This document shows, one piece after another, positions 36,401-44,600 of a DNA stretch of 64,000 bases; position 1 is the stretch's first letter; the number at the start of each line of letters is the position of its first letter. Location: positions 18,389,341 through 18,453,340 of the forward strand of contig CM068583.1 in the NCBI GenBank assembly GCA_035048485.1, in the 5' to 3' direction. The DNA comes from Pteria penguin (Eukaryota; Mollusca; Bivalvia; Pterioida; Pteriidae). The notes beneath the pieces were generated by a model. The model was not told where the DNA came from and ran no database searches. It was given only the letters and a program-made list of their open reading frames with translations. Position numbers and translations under genes: made by a program.

Positions 36401-39400
36401 TTTTTATTTTGGACTTTGTTATTTTAATGCATTAAAGAGTTATTATTTTCTTTTAGTAAACATTGATGCATTCATTTGGTTTCATTTAATCATTTCTATG
36501 GTAAGGAATGCTGGTGCGAAGGAATTTTTTCAATGTCTCGATTTTTGAATTTTTTATGAATTTTTTAAGACTTCCAAGAAAAGGGGGGGGGACAATTTTT
36601 CATATCTTCAACTTGATCTACAGAACAACTTGAAGGATTGTGATAAAACGGGGGAGGATGCAAGTACTCATAGTCCTTTTCAAAGGTTTTGTTTTTTGTG
36701 CGGATCATCCAAATTGGTTAACAGATAATGCCACCATGTCTAAAAGTAGGTCTCACAATGGTACATATACCACTTGGTAATTGAAATATGGAGAGTAGCG
36801 GTTCAAATCCAGCTGTGGTCAAAAAAATTTTTTTTTTTTTTTTACACATCAAAATAAGTTTTTAGATGTTTCTCAACACTCAACATATGAAATTAGGAAT
36901 TTTACGTTTAAGACTTCCAAAAAAAAAAAAGGGGGGGGGGGTGTTTTGGGCCATTTTTCACATTTTCAACTTTTTCTACAAAACTGTTTGAGGGATTTTA
37001 ATAAATCTTGGTAGAAATAAGTCACTTATGATCCTCTTCAAATTCTGTTGTTTTCGTCCAGACCTCTTTACAGGTGGCGCCACCATAGTCAAGAGTAGGT
37101 CACAAAAGAGTTCCCTCATTTAACAATATTCTTTTTCATACGGGCTGTATACAGAGACAAACAGAATGCATAGAAATGATCTAGAGGGATGAGTGAAGAT
37201 GTATTGTCATTTTGGTTCCCTTCCAAAATCAAATTTTAGAATTTTTTCGACATTTCTTTGGACTTGGTGATTCAATGCAGAAAAAAGTGTCATATTTCCT
37301 AGTTAATTGATAATGATGATTTCTTATGGACTATTGTGATCATAATTATGGTAAGGATTGTTACTTTGAAAGAATTTTGTCAATATCTCAATTTTTTGGA
37401 TTTTCTATGAATTTTTTAAGACTTCCAAATGTGGGTGTATAGGAACAATTCAATCACATTTTTCACTTCTTCTGTTATACCACATGAAATAATTTAATGA
37501 AACATGGAATACATGAAGTACAAAAAGTCCTCTATCAATTTGGTAAATTTCATCCAAATTGGTTAACAGATAATGCCACCATGTCTAAAAAGCAGTTCTC
37601 ACAATAGTACATATACCACTTGGTAATTGAAATATGGAGAGTAGCGGTTCAAATCCAGCTGTGGTCAAAATTTTTTTTTTCATTTCTTTACACATCTAAA
37701 TAAGTTTTTAGATGTTTCTCAACACTCAACATATGAAATTAGGCAATTTTAAGTTAGATCTGGACAATATTTGAAACAATTGTTGTTCATGACCCAGACT
37801 TGAAATCAGTCAACAAAAGGCCCCACCTAAAGAAAATGACTAACTTGTTGCCCTGAATGACTTCTTGCAGAGACAAAGGAAATGCTTAATATCAAAATCA
37901 CCTGAATGGATGTGCAAAAAAGTGTTGTTTTTTATTCTAGCCTGAAATAAAATTTGACATATTTTCAACATCTGTGTTGACTTAGTCACATTAATGCAAA
38001 AATAAATGAATTCTCCTTCATGCATGACTGATAATCTAGGTACTCAGGTGAGCGATATAGGCCCACTTGGGCCTCTTGTATTATTGCACTTGTACAGAGA
38101 CAACATCTGTCTGATGCAATGCACAGAAATTTAGACCAATGTAAACCGAAGCAGAAAGGGATGTTGTACATTTTTTGTCTACAATGACATGAAAAATTGA
38201 AGGTATTTTTACGGTCTTATTTGAATGACAGAACACCAACAAGCCAACTGCAGTGAGCCAAGAACATGGACCATTGTGATGGCTTCTTTAAGAGTTGATG
38301 ATACAACAGCTTTTTTTTTGGACATTTTAATATAAGATACATGAGAAAAAAGGTTCTTCTGAATATTTTTATTGCATTTGAAGATTTTCACATGGTATTG
38401 TGAAAGAAAATCTGTACATTTTATATTTTCAAGGACGAAAAGTCAGAATTAAATTACTTAATTGGTGTACAGTAATGGGTAATATAATTTGGATATACTA
38501 AAAGAAAAAGGCTGTTCTGCAGTGTTCACTCGGACACTCCAATCCTTCTGCTGAAATAGTATAGTGTGTAATATTAGCCATGATATAAGAGTGGAATAAA
38601 ACAAGATATAAAATATAAACTTAAAATACTTACATTTGTGTATGTGTAGAAATAGACATCAATATAAGAACGTTATGAAATATGTTTTACACCTGTATGC
38701 ATTCGTAATATTAATACTTACATAAAAATTGTCATGTTCTTTTATTTACTGTACAATATGTTTGCGCTAGATAGAACATTGCTCTGAACAGTTAGATATA
38801 TAAATGTATGTATAAAAAAGTGAACCATAACACATTGAAGGAATTGTCTGTTTGATACTCTTCTAATTGTTAATTTATAGCTGGTTTCAAGAAAGTGATA
38901 GTATAATTTTATGTGACAATTGATAACTTTCAAAACCATTGAAAGCGAACTGTTTAACTTTATACATGTACTACTGCTTTGTTCTTTTTCATTGTACTTG
39001 ACCCTCCTTTGTCATGTTCTAAGGAAATTTCAATGAATGTGTAGATATAAAGATACTAACAGGGCCATGGGAATGGTCTGATTAATTCATTTGTCCATAC
39101 GTAGCTGATAGAAGAATATATATCTTTTAGAATTGTGGTGAAGCCAGTGTAGTCTAATGGATAAGGTGCTTGGCTCATGATCGAGAGGTCCTGGGTTCGA
39201 CTCCCGTCCTGGGCACACGGTGTTCTGTCTTTCGGATGAGACAGTAAAAACCAAGGTCCCGTGTTTTGATAGGGGTGGCACGTAAAAGATCCCTCACTGC
39301 TTCGGATGGGTCCATTGCAAAGGTCTAATTTGTATGCAATGCATCAGACAGATGCTGTCACCTAGACGTGAAATAATTGTGGAGTGACGTAAAGCAATAA

Positions 39401-42400
39401 TCAATCAATCGATCAATAGCATTGTGGTCAAAGAAATCTTCTTAATTAAGAAAATATTTCAAGAAAATCCTGTCCTATGACTAGCTAAATGCACTACATC
39501 ATTGTTATCTTACAGAAACAATTGCCAGTCGATCCAGGACCTGTAGCTATTAACTGTTTATCCTACAACCACAATGGACAGCTTCTCCTTACCGGGGCTG
39601 CCGATGGACAGATCAGAATTTATGGTAGGCAATACACAAAAACTGTGAATATGAAGGCAATATATTTTGTTACTTGTAGATACAGTCTTGGTACCCGAAT
39701 GGGTCAAAGTACTGTTTCCCCTTACGTTAATTAAAACCATATCTTTATTCCACTTCTCTATTTATTCCATTGCGTATAAAGACCTGGTGAAACCCCATAA
39801 GGGTTCACGTTCTGGTGACCTCTGATGACATCTCAATCATCGAAACCGTTATTTCCCATAGCCAATCAGTGACTCTGCTAGGCACGTGATAGTGACGCAA
39901 TATGTAACAAACACCGTTCAAAAACTACCTTGTGGGTCACTGACGCTGTGGATGTTAATTCCATCCCTAAGATTTTGTAGCCAATCCACTGATTTGTTGA
40001 AAATCAAAGGTCACCAGAACGTGAACCCTTACGGGGTTTCACCAGATCTTTATACGCAATGGAACAAATAGAGAAGCGGAATAAAGATATGGTTGTAATC
40101 AGATTGTGTTTCCCCTTTTAGTCAAACTTCCAGAGACAGAAAAAAAGTTTGAGTTTTCAGGAGTTCACCTTAAATGTTAAATAATATTTCAGTACACTTA
40201 GATTGGGATTTCAGAAATAAGTGTGACTTAACTAAAGTTTGAGTTGTGTGTTGGATTCAGTGTGAATCAGCTGAATTGTACTAGACTTGTCTAGATACCA
40301 TTTTTTTAACCCAGACAAGTAGCAGTTCAGTACCCTTTTCTTACTATTTCCTGAGGTTGACTTGGTATATGTTTGGAAGATCATGTTTACCTATTGTTGG
40401 TTTAAACTATATTTATTCAGGAAATCATTTCAGATTATATATGTAGTACATACAGAAAGATTCAATATTGAGCAACAAGGAGAACTTAGATTAAGCTCGC
40501 TCCTGTTCACCTTTTATTCATTCAACACTTACTTCTACCTTTAAATAAACTTAAATTTCATCCTCCCAAAACATAGTTATTAGAGAACATAGCATCACTG
40601 CCATACTGCCATGCTTCCTTATGTTTGTGTTTTGAACCTTGTGAACATGATAGAAGACTCAATGTAAAATTATCAAACTATCCACAAGTGTTTGGCATTT
40701 GAAGAGAATGAACCAGGCTGATTTTCAAGGTAACAATTAGCATTACATGATGATAGGATGTCAATTGTGCTGTTTTGAGGGGATGCCATACTTTGCTTTG
40801 CCTTTGTTAGGATATGTTACATATGGAGTATTTCCTTTACATATAATCGCAGGAGAATTATTCCATGTGTAACATGTCATGAAAATTTTATTTTCATAAC
40901 TTTCATTGTGTGGAAATTCAAAGCTAGACAATATCCAATTTATGATTTATAGGAATGAATTAAAAGGAAAATTCAGTCTGTAAATAGTTTATCATATATA
41001 CCGAGAATTATTTATATATATGTAGATGGTGGAATTATGAATTCTAGAACTTCGTTATTTAATGAATTACTATCATTACATCAGTACAAGACACAATCAG
41101 CTATCAGATTTAAAAAACAGATAGGTACATAAAAGTGAGTGAAAAGAAATTTAATGGTTACTAATGTTGTGGAAAATGCTGATACTCAATTTCCTAACAA
41201 TTTGTATCATTTTCACGAACAAAGTATTTTCACTTTCTCTGCATATAGATATGCAACAACATAAATGTATATCCCAGTGGGAAGCCCATACAGGAGAAAT
41301 ACACAGCATACAATTTACCAGTGATGAAACAACTTGTCATAGTTTGGGAGCCGATGGAAAGGTAACTATAATGGCTCTTGGTATTCGAATATGGACAGTG
41401 CTCAAGTACTGCATTAAACCAAACTGTAGTTTCTCACCTTTGATCTCTGTGAGAAGGTCAGTGACCCTGCTGATAGCTGATACGACTAACCACTGACTGT
41501 TATCATTTTGCTGAAAAAATCATAAGACTTGCACTGCCTATTGCATTTGTTGCATTTTGCAATATCTGATTTTTAAATGCTGCAAAATTTTTGCAAAATG
41601 CAGCTCATACTATAGACCAATTTTGGAAACCTGCAAATTTGTTAGTACATACTAAAATTCATATAAAGTCTGCAAAAATTTTTGACACATTTTTTAGGTC
41701 CAGTGTGAGATCTGAATTTATGAATATAAAATCTTTGAGAATTCATGGATTAAAAAAAGAAAAAGTTACAATATTAATAAGATAAAATAAGACATATATC
41801 TTTTTGTAAATGAAAATTAGAAAAAAAGTATCAATAATAAGTGCCATTTAATTGCATCATCTTTATTTGTAGTTAGTAGATCTGTGTTTTTATAATACAT
41901 TAATGGATTTCAATTTCAATATCAGTTCAACCAGTGGAGCATACATCGGCCAGGAGAAATGGTTCAGCTTCCCATACATCAGGGAGCAGCACTTCCATTC
42001 CTGAATGGCTCGTTGGTAGGGAATAAGGAAATACCAAGGGGAAAACTATTTGCTTTTGATTCAGAAGGACAGTATATTCTGACATGTGACAAAAACAAAG
42101 GCATCCTTTATCAGGTAAGTTTTCTTAATGAATTGAATGAGGTAGTAAAATGTTCAGCTCCGCAGGGTATAGATAGAGTAGCCATATATGTACATATGAC
42201 ATACCCATATAAAGGGATGCCTTCCTTGGAAATACATATGACTTATCCTTGAGTTACATGAGTTGCATGCAGTTTTGTAATCAGAAACATGACAGAGGAA
42301 TATTATTCAAGGATTATCAAAGTTATGAAACATTACAAGACTGCAGACTTCTGAGATGTATGTTAAAGAGTAACTTTTATTTTGCCAAAGCATGGAATGT

Positions 42401-42900
42401 AATGTTATTTTGCCTAAGCATGGAATGAAATATAGAAAATGTATTGACCTGTCAACACAAAATCCATCCAAGAATAGCTGTTTTAAAAGCAATACATATG
42501 CTGTTTTTGTTACTTTACATACTTTTGTTGTCACTTTGTACAGAAAAGTTTTAGGGAAAAAATCCAAATATTGATACAGGAAATAAAGAATGTCCTTTAA
42601 TTTTATCATGATTATTACTCATGCACTTTCAAATGGAGATTTATTTTCAGATGGTGATTTCGATTAAGCTAGAATCACCAGTTCATCTTGCTGTAATCTC
42701 TAAAATTTTTCAGTAAAATTGTTTTCTCGTTACAGAAGGCAGATCAGTCCAGAGGACTGAATCATGTGATGGACATACTTGGCCATAAGTGCAATATCAC
42801 CACAGTTGACTGGTCTCCTAATATAGACACCAGAGTTTGTCTCAGTGGATCAATGGATGGCAAGATCAAACTGTCTACGCTCTTACCATCACAGATGTAA
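18283..42900 (+). CDS. WDR91: WD repeat-containing protein 91 (16 exons)
   Basis: Exons: 18283-18405, 24564-24828, 26414-26536, 27495-27577, 28295-28413, 29825-30275, 30924-31071, 31318-31355, 33380-33474, 34191-34287, 34590-34684, 35198-35357, 39516-39624, 41249-41361, 41926-42114 and 42736-42900. They total 2373 nt, 790 residues, slightly longer than the human protein. WDR91 binds active Rab7 and, with WDR81, lowers endosomal PI3-kinase activity, so that early endosomes mature to late endosomes. Residues 1-170 are the conserved N-terminal region ([20 protein letters not shown] start), about 180-200 a short coiled coil, and 205-435 a low-complexity linker. Residues 440-790 are the C-terminal WD40 propeller, with recognisable blades such as [10 protein letters not shown] and GSMDGKIKL. 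Intron 3 is U12-type AT-AC and intron 10 is GC-AG. The large size comes from transposon-filled introns 1 and 12. No frame break was found. Confidence 0.93.
18495..18637. repeat. Foldback repeat in WDR91 intron 1
   Basis: CACAGGCAATCGTATAGTAA (18495-18514) and the following GAGGTGGGGAAGGATGGTTA pair with the complement running 18583-18637. A third, internal copy of 'accatccctccccacctccttactata' (18543 onward) can also pair with the left arm. The foldback begins only 90 bp after the exon 1 donor. Confidence 0.85.
18961..19020 (+). repeat. A-rich simple-sequence tract
   Basis: (AAAAC)n followed by A/G-rich sequence. It borders the 3' side of the minus-strand LINE but is T-rich on that strand, so it is not that element's poly-A tail. 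Confidence 0.7.
19030..19340 (-). repeat. LINE 3' UTR-like region with three spaced repeats
   Basis: The word CCCCTTTT(C/T)GCGTTGCGCTAG(TT) plus 'agaAGac/gtc' occurs at about 19050, 19138 and 19252, about 90-115 bp apart. It lies directly 3' of the reverse-transcriptase coding region of the minus-strand LINE, and is probably its untranslated tail. Confidence 0.5.
19341..21475 (-). pseudogene. 5'-truncated CR1/L2/Jockey-type LINE, reverse transcriptase with frameshifts
   Basis: On the minus strand, three overlapping frames read as one protein: about 21463-20070, 20073-19690 and 19697-19341. The first carries the reverse transcriptase core: [10 protein letters not shown] (palm motif A), [14 protein letters not shown] (motif B) and the catalytic FADD (20149-20160). 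The later frames carry the thumb and the C-terminal region ending near WNKLPSSV. The frame stays open upstream of the first ATG (21383) through [14 protein letters not shown], so that ATG is not the true start. No endonuclease domain is present, so the copy is 5'-truncated, as is usual for LINEs. Frame breaks near 20065 and 19690 make it inactive unless they are sequence errors. It lies antisense in WDR91 intron 1. Confidence 0.88.
22385..22802 (-). pseudogene. hAT-type transposase remnant (N- and C-terminal pieces fused)
   Basis: Reading from [10 protein letters not shown] (22802 downward), about 55 residues end in [18 protein letters not shown]. This resembles the start of ZNF862/KIAA1586-like hAT-derived proteins just before their zinc finger. 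Directly after a frame change near 22640, the sequence continues with [19 protein letters not shown] and [17 protein letters not shown], the C-terminal hAT dimerisation signature, to a stop at 22385. The catalytic middle is missing, so the element is an internal deletion derivative. Confidence 0.75.
22855..23982. mobile_element. Nested inverted-repeat element, GC-rich ends
   Basis: The left end AGTACAGTCGGCGTGAAATT matches the complement of the right end (AGTATGGTCGCCGTGAAACT) with a few differences. GC-rich subterminal palindromic words (GCCGACGGGCAGCCCACGC, CCCACGCGCCCACG) stand out from the AT-rich surroundings. The superfamily was not recognised. The flanking words AGCATATTCTAAAAATGA occur on both sides (about 22820 and 24015), which suggests a larger duplicated junction. 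Confidence 0.6.
24564..24828 (+). CDS. WDR91: WDR91 exon 2
   Basis: Acceptor TTTTTTATATAG|GCTGAC and donor GTTTG|GTATGT, ending phase 1. Encodes residues 42-130 of the conserved N-terminal region ([12 protein letters not shown] end). Confidence 0.92.
24905..25425. repeat. Dispersed repeat in WDR91 intron 2
   Basis: Begins 'agattgcaaagcaagtccaatctataaattgggg' with GTCCGTTTGTCTGTCTG, followed by two tandem units around 'gttgatgagttctttccaactgatgcaaaatttggtgaccttgatcttga'. Same family as 8606-9030. Confidence 0.55.
26195..26334 (+). repeat. SINE-B 3' fragment in WDR91 intron 2
   Basis: Carries the SINE-B 3' half: 'gtaaaagattcctcagtg', 'ggcctgtccattacaaaggtataaatttctatgcaatgtatcaggcagat', 'tatgtgaaataatcatggagtgacataaaacaataatcagtc'. 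The tRNA head is missing or unrecognisable. Confidence 0.7.
26345..26384 (+). repeat. Solo 3' terminus of the GCTCACCTGAGC element family
   Basis: 'TCAGGTGAGCGATATTAGCC..ATTTGGGCC.TTGTT' matches the right end of the element at 35517-38080. It directly follows the SINE-B fragment and precedes the exon 3 acceptor by about 30 bp. Confidence 0.65.
26414..26536 (+). CDS. WDR91: WDR91 exon 3
   Basis: Acceptor TTTCTTTTTCAG|CATTTC. It encodes residues 130-171 (FLSVIIQTM end) and finishes ATGC|ATATCCTT at a U12-type AT-AC donor. Confidence 0.92.
26537..27494 (+). other. WDR91: U12-type AT-AC intron (WDR91 intron 3)
   Basis: The 5' end ATATCCTTAC matches the minor-spliceosome AT-AC donor consensus ATATCCTT. 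TTCCTTAAT (27477-27485) matches the U12 branch-site consensus TTCCTTAAC at 8 of 9 positions, and the intron ends AC ten bases later. Joining ATGC to CAGCTCC gives [12 protein letters not shown], which matches the conserved MPxPxxLNFD of WDR91. No GT donor gives an open frame here. Confidence 0.93.
26601..26657 (+). repeat. tRNA-like SINE head fragment
   Basis: A-box-like TATGGCTGAGTGGTTAAT and B-box-like GGTCACAAGTTTGAATCTTGG at tRNA spacing, but no cloverleaf can be closed, and there is no SINE body I recognise. Lies in the U12 intron. Confidence 0.4.
27495..27577 (+). CDS. WDR91: WDR91 exon 4 (coiled coil start)
   Basis: Follows the AC of the U12 intron. Encodes residues 171-198, including [12 protein letters not shown], the beginning of the coiled coil. 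Donor AACAG|GTGAGA, phase 0. The adjacent CCAG|CTCC is a decoy AG acceptor that would shift the frame. Confidence 0.92.
28295..28413 (+). CDS. WDR91: WDR91 exon 5
   Basis: Acceptor TATCTTTTCAG|TTGATT and donor GCAGA|GTAAGA, phase 2. Encodes residues 199-238, end of the coiled coil and start of the linker. Confidence 0.85.
28538..28690. repeat. Degraded pogo-like MITE fragment
   Basis: Begins TACAGTCAAACTTCAATCTTTGG and contains 'tttctcgaagtcagaaaatttttccctgatatgattaaattcaccttgga', matching the left part of the MITE at 7678. Confidence 0.65.
28955..29440. repeat. Dispersed GACCTTGTGACCTTGG repeat in WDR91 intron 5
   Basis: Two or three tandem units of 'actaatcttttgaacca.taggggtagggccttgaaacttcacacatgggtcc' and 'agctttcatttgataccatgactttgaccttgtgacctt' are related to 16200 and 32530. 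Confidence 0.55.
29825..30275 (+). CDS. WDR91: WDR91 exon 6 (linker)
   Basis: Acceptor TTCTTTATAG|TGATGA and donor ACTAAG|GTAAAA, phase 0. Encodes residues 238-388, a Lys/Gln/Ser-rich linker with a C-terminal [10 protein letters not shown] segment that matches the conserved KERK stretch of vertebrate WDR91. Confidence 0.88.
30676..30848. repeat. MITE-like repeat (ACCACCTG type), copy 2
   Basis: 'acatgctgtaaagaccacctgta' through 'ccaccTGCCTTAAGTGACCACTTTT' to 'aatcaggtttgacggtaa', in the same order as 12722-12882. Lies 75 bp before exon 7. Confidence 0.55.
30924..31071 (+). CDS. WDR91: WDR91 exon 7
   Basis: Acceptor TTTCATAATGCAG|CGATAC and donor TAAAA|GTAAGT, phase 1. Encodes residues 389-438, Ser/Pro/Glu-rich linker. 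Confidence 0.85.
31318..31355 (+). CDS. WDR91: WDR91 exon 8 (38-nt microexon-sized)
   Basis: Acceptor TACTTTGCAG|AGCCTT and donor GTCAG|GTAAAT. Encodes [13 protein letters not shown] (438-450), which lines up with the PEQPFIVLGQ segment preceding the propeller in human WDR91. Confidence 0.9.
32530..32812 (+). repeat. Dispersed repeat, 'TATGCCCC ... CACAAACACATCTTGTTT' family, copy 2
   Basis: Same landmarks and order as 12390-12650, including the 'ttgccactgggcattcatgtttcacaaacac' end. Lies in WDR91 intron 8. Confidence 0.65.
33380..33474 (+). CDS. WDR91: WDR91 exon 9 (propeller blade 1)
   Basis: Acceptor TAATTGTAG|GAAGAG and donor TCAA|GTAAGT, phase 2. Encodes residues 451-482 ([20 protein letters not shown] start), the first WD40 strand set. 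Confidence 0.93.
34191..34287 (+). CDS. WDR91: WDR91 exon 10
   Basis: Acceptor TCTTTTTTACAG|AGTATG. Encodes [20 protein letters not shown] to ASKTDRW (482-514). It ends TGG|GCAAGT at a GC donor. Confidence 0.92.
34288..34589 (+). other. WDR91: GC-AG intron (WDR91 intron 10)
   Basis: The donor GCAAGT keeps the frame and gives DRW|LLLGN, colinear with DRLLLLGS of the vertebrate protein. The nearest GT (GTGTCA after GGCAA) produces an immediate frame error. A weak in-frame GTCATC after GGCAAGT would insert two residues. The GCAAGT extension matches the usual GC-AG donor context. Confidence 0.85.
34590..34684 (+). CDS. WDR91: WDR91 exon 11 (propeller blade)
   Basis: Acceptor TTTTCTTTTGTTAG|CTTCTG and donor CCCAG|GTGACA, phase 2. 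Encodes [18 protein letters not shown] and following residues (515-546). Confidence 0.93.
35198..35357 (+). CDS. WDR91: WDR91 exon 12
   Basis: Acceptor ATATTGTTACAG|AATCAT and donor CTATCA|GTAAGT, phase 0. Encodes residues 546-599: [20 protein letters not shown], a Ser/Gly loop, then [14 protein letters not shown]. Confidence 0.92.
35517..38080 (+). mobile_element. 2.56-kb GCTCACCTGAGC element with internal tandem units, WDR91 intron 12
   Basis: The left end TTAGCTCACCTGAGCC folds on itself (CTCACCTGAGCC..GGCTCAAGTGAG). The right end TACTCAGGTGAGCGATATAG carries the inverted match CTCAGGTGAGC. After a (CGTCCGT)n run, a unit starting 'ttttcacattttcgacttcttctccagaacca' is repeated about five times (35620, 36110, 36597, 36952, 37455) at spacings of about 360-500 bp. 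A 185-bp stretch with a tRNA-B-box-like GGTTCAAATCC is duplicated nearly exactly at about 36713-36900 and 37557-37745. No transposase frame was found. It is probably a non-autonomous DNA element; the class is unproven. Confidence 0.7.
38090..38165 (-). repeat. SINE-B fragment, minus strand
   Basis: The complement contains 'tctaaatttctgtgcattgcatcagacagatgttgtc', the SINE-B 3' signature. It directly abuts the right end of the 35517-38080 element. Confidence 0.6.
39140..39420 (+). repeat. SINE-B copy 1, full length with target-site duplication
   Basis: A tRNA-like head (AGTGTAGTCTAATGGATAAG and B box GGGTTCGACTCCC) is followed by the body 'tctgtctttcggatgagacagtaaaaacc', 'ggcacgtaaaagatccctcactgcttcggatgggtcc' and 'tgcaatgcatcagacagatgctgtcacc', then a (CAAT)n tail. 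It is flanked by ATTGTGGT (39132-39139 and 39421-39428). Lies in WDR91 intron 12, 95 bp before exon 13. Confidence 0.88.
39516..39624 (+). CDS. WDR91: WDR91 exon 13 (propeller blade)
   Basis: Acceptor TGTTATCTTACAG|AAACAA and donor TTATG|GTAGGC, phase 1. Encodes residues 600-636: [20 protein letters not shown] then [11 protein letters not shown], the most conserved WD blade. Confidence 0.95.
39735..40094. mobile_element. Foldback MITE with 87-bp inverted arms, WDR91 intron 13
   Basis: The arms 39735-39821 and 40008-40094 are reverse complements with only about four mismatches in 87, all transitions. The outer end is AACCATATCTTTATTCC. The central 186 bp is unique. No clear target duplication was found. 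Confidence 0.85.
41249..41361 (+). CDS. WDR91: WDR91 exon 14 (propeller blade)
   Basis: Acceptor TCTGCATATAG|ATATGC and donor GAAAG|GTAACT, phase 0. Encodes [20 protein letters not shown] through LGADGK (636-673). Confidence 0.94.
41926..42114 (+). CDS. WDR91: WDR91 exon 15
   Basis: Acceptor CAATTTCAATATCAG|TTCAAC and donor ATCAG|GTAAGT, phase 0. Encodes residues 674-736, including [19 protein letters not shown]. Confidence 0.94.
42736..42900 (+). CDS. WDR91: WDR91 exon 16 (terminal)
   Basis: Acceptor TTTTCTCGTTACAG|AAGGCA. Encodes residues 737-790: [17 protein letters not shown], then [17 protein letters not shown] and TAA at 42898-42900, matching the human C-terminal [12 protein letters not shown]. 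Confidence 0.95.
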   Translation, partial: KADQSRGLNHVMDILGHKCNITTVDWSPNIDTRVCLSGSMDGKIKLSTLLPSQM

Positions 42901-44600
42901 TACATAATGTCCAAATTTCTGCTGTTGTACATAAAATACATTTCCTCATGGGAGATTTCTCTCTATATCATTTGAGCACAGGGATCTTGTACATTATACT
43001 TAAGCTGGTGTGGCCTAGTGGATTAGGCGCTTTTCTTGTGACTGAGAGGTCCCAGGTTTGACTCCTGCCCTGGGCACACCAGGGTTCTGTTTTTCGGATG
43101 AGACAGTGAAAATCGATGTCCTATGTCAAGGTAGGCATGGCATGTAAAAGATCCCTCACTGCTTTGGATGGGTCCGTTGCAAACGTCTAAATTTGTATGC
43201 AATGCATCAGGCAGATGCTGTCACCATATACGTGAAATAATCGTGGAGTGACGTAAAACAATATTCAATTTATCAATCCATGTACACTATACTTAATATC
43301 ACCAGTGGTACAGTGTAATCCACTTAGTATGAACACTAATAGTTTTAAAATTTCAGATAAAGTAAAATTAAGTTTGGTTTAAACAGAAGATATTTCCATG
43401 TAAGGCTAAAAGAATCGAGTGCCATTTTGACTATTGAAAAATATTAGTCAGATAGGATAGAATAACGAATCCCTACTAAAATATGGACATCAAGCCATTC
43501 CTGCCAAGGTTGAGAAATTCTATGCTTGATGGTATTCATGCTGTAAAGATGCATAAAGTATAGTGTATATTGATCAATACTTTAGCTGTAAAATGTGATA
43601 TGACATTCAATTATGATGTTTCCTTGATGTGCTATGTTGATTTCCCCATAACTGCCCCTACCCTCAATATGTCATTTTTGCTTTGTCTCATTATGGACAG
43701 CATTAGATGAATTTTCACCATTCTCATATTATATTTAATATTAACCTCTTTCCACCCTGCAGACCACTATATAGGTCTCTGTAGTCCATGGTTGTAAACA
43801 CCACAAATCATTACACCTGTATCAGGTAATGTCTGAGATTCCATCCGTGATTGGTCAACTTGGGACTCCTGTGACATAATTATTCATTTCAAAACTAGAT
43901 GATTTAGACTTTTCATGGATTTCTATACTTTTAAGATCAAGAAGGTGCCATTCAGTACAATGGTATGTGTGAGTGTGCTGTAACAATTTTGGCTGATTTG
44001 CCATGATTTTTGTAAAACTTATAGTCTATGACAGATTTATATGAGGATTTGTATATTCTCATTGAAAAAAGTGGCATTATGGGGACCTTCATTGTTATAA
44101 GGGCTGAAGAGCTAAACTTTTTTAATCAGAGTAGTCAGTCTTGTTTAATCTATTGGTTGAAATTTGGTATCTTCAAAGTTATACTCTCGTAGAGTATGTT
44201 TAAAAATGATACATGTACATCAATATTTAAGAATATTTTGATAATATGGGACTTCCATATGGTGAATGTAAAGAATGTTTAATTTCAATATTAAAAGAAA
44301 ATTGGCACAGGATTCATCTTGTAAATACATTATATCTGTACAGTATATAACAATGTATATATCCATGTTCATCAAAATAGTGCAATATTTATATACTATT
44401 CACATTCCAAGTTTAATACAATGTATGTAATAGTACCAAACTTTTCAAAGAGTACAGTGCAGTTTGAATTTTATAATGAACAAAATTGAAATAATGATTC
44501 ATTAATATGATATTACATATCCGTAACATCATCTCGAAAGTTGACTGCCAATGAGGGTAATGTGCAATATCTTAATAAAGAGTACATTCCAGCATCTTGT
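42901..44600 (+). other. WDR91: WDR91 3' UTR candidate and downstream sequence
   Basis: The first AATAAA I find downstream on this strand is at 44574-44579, so the 3' UTR may run to about 44600 and would then include the SINE-B copy at 43004. No other gene is visible. The transcript end is not proven. Confidence 0.35.
43004..43280 (+). repeat. SINE-B copy 2, full length with target-site duplication
   Basis: Same structure as the copy at 39140. It is flanked by TGTACATTATACTTAA (42988-43003) and TGTACACTATACTTAA (43281-43296), 15 of 16 identical. It lies 104 bp after the WDR91 stop codon, probably in the 3' UTR, in sense orientation. Confidence 0.9.
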
